Positions 5,041 through 6,849 of a stretch of DNA of 6,849 nt are shown piece by piece (position 1 is the first letter of the stretch; every line of letters starts with the position of its first letter). Source of the stretch: Candidatus Bathyarchaeota archaeon (GTDB lineage: Archaea; Thermoproteota; Bathyarchaeia; RBG-16-48-13; GCA-020355125); NCBI GenBank assembly GCA_030671165.1, contig DAOVAG010000039.1:1-6849 (forward strand), given 5' to 3'. The notes beneath the pieces are model-generated. The model made no database searches, was not told the origin of the DNA, and saw nothing but the letters and a program-made list of their open reading frames with translations. The translations under genes were made by a program, and so were the position numbers.

Positions 5041-6288
5041 CTATTTTCCTAACCCACTCTTCTTCCAGACCCATAGACTCAACACACCAGTGATACACCC
5101 TATAATTCCAGTTTCAATCCAAGCTAAACCAAATATTTCAATTATAATTATAGATGCGGCAAGTGGAAATCCCATTGCTGTAGTGATGCCTGCTGCAATA
5201 CCGCTGACAATGGGAACAACCGTCTGGTCACAGTTGGGTAAGAACCCAATCAAAGCACCTGTCAACCCTCCAATCCACATTGCAGGACCGAAAACACCGA
5301 CACTGTTTCCGCTCCCAGAACGAATTGTCACATCCAACAACTTACCACATATCATCATTACAACTATCGATAAACCAAGCTTACCCACCAATGCATCTTG
5401 TAATGGAGCTAATCCCATCCTTCCAATCTCAAATGGTTGAAGTGCTGAAGTGTGTCCTGTAGAAAAAATTATGACAATTCCACCAGCTAGTAATGCTCCG
5501 ATCAATGGTTTCAACCACAATGGAACTAAGAAGCGTTCAAATATGCGTTTTACCGTTTTGAAAGTTTCAATAAAAATTTTGGCTCCAAATCCACCCACGA
5601 TTCCCCCAATCACAGACCAGATAACAGTTATACTCAGTAAAGGAGGTGCTTCAGCTTTGAGGTATAAAATAGGGGAGAATCCAGTTAACATACCAACTGT
5701 AAGATATGATCCAAAACTTGTAACTAACGAAAAGACAATAATATACAATATATTCGTCTTTTGTTTCCAATGGTTACCAATAAAAGCTTCAATCATTATC
5801 AAAACACCTCCAATGGGTGCCCTAAGCACTGCTCCGGCACCACCAGCCATACCAGCTAGGGCTAACAATTGACGTTCATCACTATTCAACTGAAATCTCT
5901 TACCGAAAAGAATCCCACTTGTTGTGCTTATAAAAACGGATGGTCCAACTAGACCACCACCCCCAGTCACTGTGCAAATGATTGTTGCTACCCATTTAAG
6001 CGGCATCAAATACCACTTCTCATCACCTCGCTCATTGATGAGTATCTGGACTGCATCTCCTATTCCAGGTCCACCAGTACGTGGAGCTACAAGTAGAATA
6101 CCCCCCATTACAAGTGAACCTAAACTCAGAGGAAACAGATAACTGATAATAGGTGGTAATGGTAGTGTTATCAATAAAGCTGTCAATAGGGGAATGATCC
6201 AATAAAATGCACCAATAAGCAGACCAATGATTGGTCCAGTCATCACAGCTAGTAAGAATATTCGATGAAACCTATATTGCTGCTTCAT
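5041..6288 (-). CDS. CLC-family chloride channel/transporter, probable uncoupled channel
   Basis: A 415-residue, strongly hydrophobic protein with the CLC layout of many tilted membrane helices (about 10-66, 93-127, 140-168, 179-203, 218-243, 256-276, 300-350 and 356-405) and no C-terminal CBS domains. The anion-path motifs are in order: GGPGIGDAV (72-80, for GSGIP), GLVGPSV (112-118, for GREGP) and GVFGP (331-335, for GxFxP). LAGMAGGAGAVLRAPIGG (144-161) is the conserved helix between the second and third. Valine 114 stands where the gating glutamate lies, and alanine 168 follows the IE where E. coli ClC has its internal proton glutamate (E203). Both residues are needed for H+/Cl- exchange, so a passive anion channel is inferred; kidney ClC-K channels also carry valine at the gate. 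The ATG at 6288 has a good ribosome site. The gene is divergent from the RAM-domain gene and convergent with LOG. It acts in the cytoplasmic membrane. Confidence 0.87.
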   Translation of the reverse strand: MKQQYRFHRIFLLAVMTGPIIGLLIGAFYWIIPLLTALLITLPLPPIISYLFPLSLGSLVMGGILLVAPRTGGPGIGDAVQILINERGDEKWYLMPLKWVATIICTVTGGGGLVGPSVFISTTSGILFGKRFQLNSDERQLLALAGMAGGAGAVLRAPIGGVLIMIEAFIGNHWKQKTNILYIIVFSLVTSFGSYLTVGMLTGFSPILYLKAEAPPLLSITVIWSVIGGIVGGFGAKIFIETFKTVKRIFERFLVPLWLKPLIGALLAGGIVIIFSTGHTSALQPFEIGRMGLAPLQDALVGKLGLSIVVMMICGKLLDVTIRSGSGNSVGVFGPAMWIGGLTGALIGFLPNCDQTVVPIVSGIAAGITTAMGFPLAASIIIIEIFGLAWIETGIIGCITGVLSLWVWKKSGLGK

Positions 6289-6291
6289 CTA

Positions 6292-6300
6292 GATCATCCT
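6292..6300 (-). promoter_or_regulatory. Ribosome binding site of the CLC gene
   Basis: On the minus strand AGGATGATC ends three bases before the ATG at 6288. It matches the GGAGGTGATC-type archaeal site with one base missing and supports the chosen start. Confidence 0.5.
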
Positions 6301-6323
6301 GTATTATCCCATTTTTTATTAAC

Positions 6324-6335
6324 CCTTTTAAATTA
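6324..6335 (-). promoter_or_regulatory. Candidate TATA box of the CLC gene
   Basis: On the minus strand AATTTAAAAGGG is centred near 6330, predicting a transcript start near 6303. The leader would be about 15 bases long and contain the ribosome site at 6292-6300, which is consistent spacing. Confidence 0.45.
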
Positions 6336-6347
6336 TAATTTCATCCA

Positions 6348-6360
6348 TTAAAATATAAAT
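6348..6360 (+). promoter_or_regulatory. Candidate TATA box of the RAM-domain gene
   Basis: TTAAAATATAAAT, centred near 6354, predicts a transcript start near 6380 and a leader of about 23 bases that includes the GGTGG ribosome site. It lies only about 13 bases from the CLC box on the other strand, so the two divergent promoters may compete or share control. Confidence 0.45.
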
Positions 6361-6387
6361 GTAGGAACACCTATACTATACGTTAAA

Positions 6388-6392
6388 GGTGG
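6388..6392 (+). promoter_or_regulatory. Ribosome binding site of the RAM-domain gene
   Basis: AAAGGTGGA (6385-6393) has its GGTGG core ten bases before ATG 6403 and 13 before the second ATG at 6406. The first ATG is therefore preferred, although a product beginning MAYVLINTE is also reasonable. Confidence 0.5.
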
Positions 6393-6402
6393 AATATTCT
6401 CC

Positions 6403-6639
6403 ATGATGGCATATGTTCTAATCAATACGGAGATAGGGTGTATACCCGAAGTTTTAGCGGCAATAAAGAAGATTAAGAATGTAACGGAAGCACATTCCGT
6501 CTACGGTGTTTATGATCTTGTCGCTAAGATAGAAGCAGAAAATATGGATGAACTTAAGAACATTGTCACTTGGAACATAAGGCGCTTGAATAATGTTAGA
6601 TCAACTCTGACAATGATCGTCATGGAAGATTCTAGTTAA
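6403..6639 (+). CDS. Stand-alone Lrp/AsnC ligand-binding (RAM) domain protein
   Basis: This 78-residue protein is a single RAM (ACT-like) domain. It has a first strand AYVLINTEIG (3-12), a helix PEVLAAIKKIKNV (15-27), then EAHSVYGVYDLVAKIEA (29-45) with the family's G-x-YD turn, a helix MDELKNIVTWNIRRL (48-62) and a last strand RSTLTMIVM (66-74). The DNA-binding HTH found at the N-terminus of Lrp/AsnC regulators is absent, and the upstream DNA is taken up by the promoter, so this is not a truncated remnant. Such proteins are common in archaea. They form dimers or octamers, may bind amino acids, and may modulate full-length Lrp partners by co-assembly; the ligand here is unknown. It is a single-gene unit divergent from the CLC gene. 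Confidence 0.85.
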   Translation: MMAYVLINTEIGCIPEVLAAIKKIKNVTEAHSVYGVYDLVAKIEAENMDELKNIVTWNIRRLNNVRSTLTMIVMEDSS

Positions 6640-6658
6640 TTATAAGCCCTGAATCAAC

Positions 6659-6681
6659 ATATGTTCTATCATAGAACCTAT
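6659..6681. repeat. Near-perfect palindrome around GTTCTAT-C-ATAGAAC
   Basis: GTTCTAT (6663-6669) and ATAGAAC (6671-6677) are exact reverse complements around one central C. After one mismatch, three more pairs extend the symmetry to 6659-6681. It begins 20 bases after the RAM gene stop. The single-base spacer is too small for an RNA loop without losing pairs, so an operator is somewhat more likely than a terminator. Confidence 0.45.
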
Positions 6682-6729
6682 AGTAATCATATCATTTACT
6701 CATCATTTGTAGCTGATTCTTCCAGTCTC

Positions 6730-6738
6730 GTTTTTCTT
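6730..6738 (+). terminator. Weak T-rich terminator after the RAM gene
   Basis: GTTTTTCTT is the only T-rich run between the RAM gene and the right edge, about 90 bases after the stop. No hairpin precedes it. Confidence 0.25.
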
Positions 6739-6794
6739 AATTGTAAACAATAATCTTCTTAAAGTAATTTCATGATTTATGTGAACAGTGGAGG

Positions 6795-6849
6795 ATGAAT
6801 GCAGCTAAAGATCTCATAATATATTCCTACAAAATGATTGATGCAAATA
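6795..6849 (+). CDS. Possible start of a gene running off the right edge
   Basis: From ATG 6795 an 18-codon frame, MNAAKDLIIYSYKMIDAN, stays open to the edge. GTGGAGG sits directly before this ATG, which is too close for normal ribosome-site use. The overlapping ATG at 6799 has better spacing but hits a stop after six codons. A TATA-like CTTAAAG at 6758-6764 would start transcription near 6787. The amphipathic helix pattern loosely recalls the beginning of class II aldolase/adducin proteins, but this is a guess from 18 residues. Confidence 0.3.
   Translation, partial: MNAAKDLIIYSYKMIDAN

Noticed and set aside
5090..6142. Several + strand open frames across the CLC gene
   Set aside because: They are shadows of the minus-strand CLC gene: low-complexity Pro/Ile-rich products with no ribosome sites or family motifs.

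Overview
The window looks like a stretch of an AT-rich archaeal chromosome, roughly one-third G+C by eye. Several signs point to archaea: AT-rich TATA-like boxes sit about 26 bases before predicted transcript starts, ribosome sites are of the GGTG / GGAGG type, T-runs without strong hairpins serve as likely terminators, one gene appears leaderless, and there is a stand-alone Lrp/AsnC ligand-binding (RAM) protein of a kind common in Nitrososphaeria and Bathyarchaeia. I place it tentatively in the Thermoproteota; nothing here fixes the genus. Coding density is low (about 73%), with long spacers and mostly single-gene transcription units.

Layout, left to right. 1-354 is a gene-free leader with a 71-base inverted repeat and the promoter of a small ABM-fold monooxygenase-like protein (355-639, +). 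A 0.5-kb spacer (640-1156) carries palindromes, T-runs and what looks like a decayed copy of the promoter region found further right. Next come a DUF362 protein (1157-1987, +) and a U32 peptidase-family protein (2057-3814, +), probably a loosely coupled pair, although the second gene has its own leaderless-type promoter. The U32 reading frame is interrupted: the frame stays open for 56 codons beyond its TAA, and those codons resemble the conserved C-terminal end of U32 proteins. A LOG-family nucleotide phosphoribohydrolase-like protein (4240-4842, +) converges on a CLC-type chloride channel/transporter (5041-6288, -). The CLC gene is divergent from the RAM-domain protein (6403-6639, +), with back-to-back promoters in 114 bases. 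A possible new gene begins at the right edge (6795, +).

The genes do not form an obvious pathway; this reads as ordinary housekeeping and accessory chromosome, with no mobile element, CRISPR array, tRNA or rRNA seen. The two most interesting points are the in-frame stop that cuts off the U32 C-terminus (nonsense mutation, sequence error or readthrough) and a CLC protein lacking both the gating and the internal proton glutamates, which suggests a passive anion channel rather than an H+-coupled exchanger.
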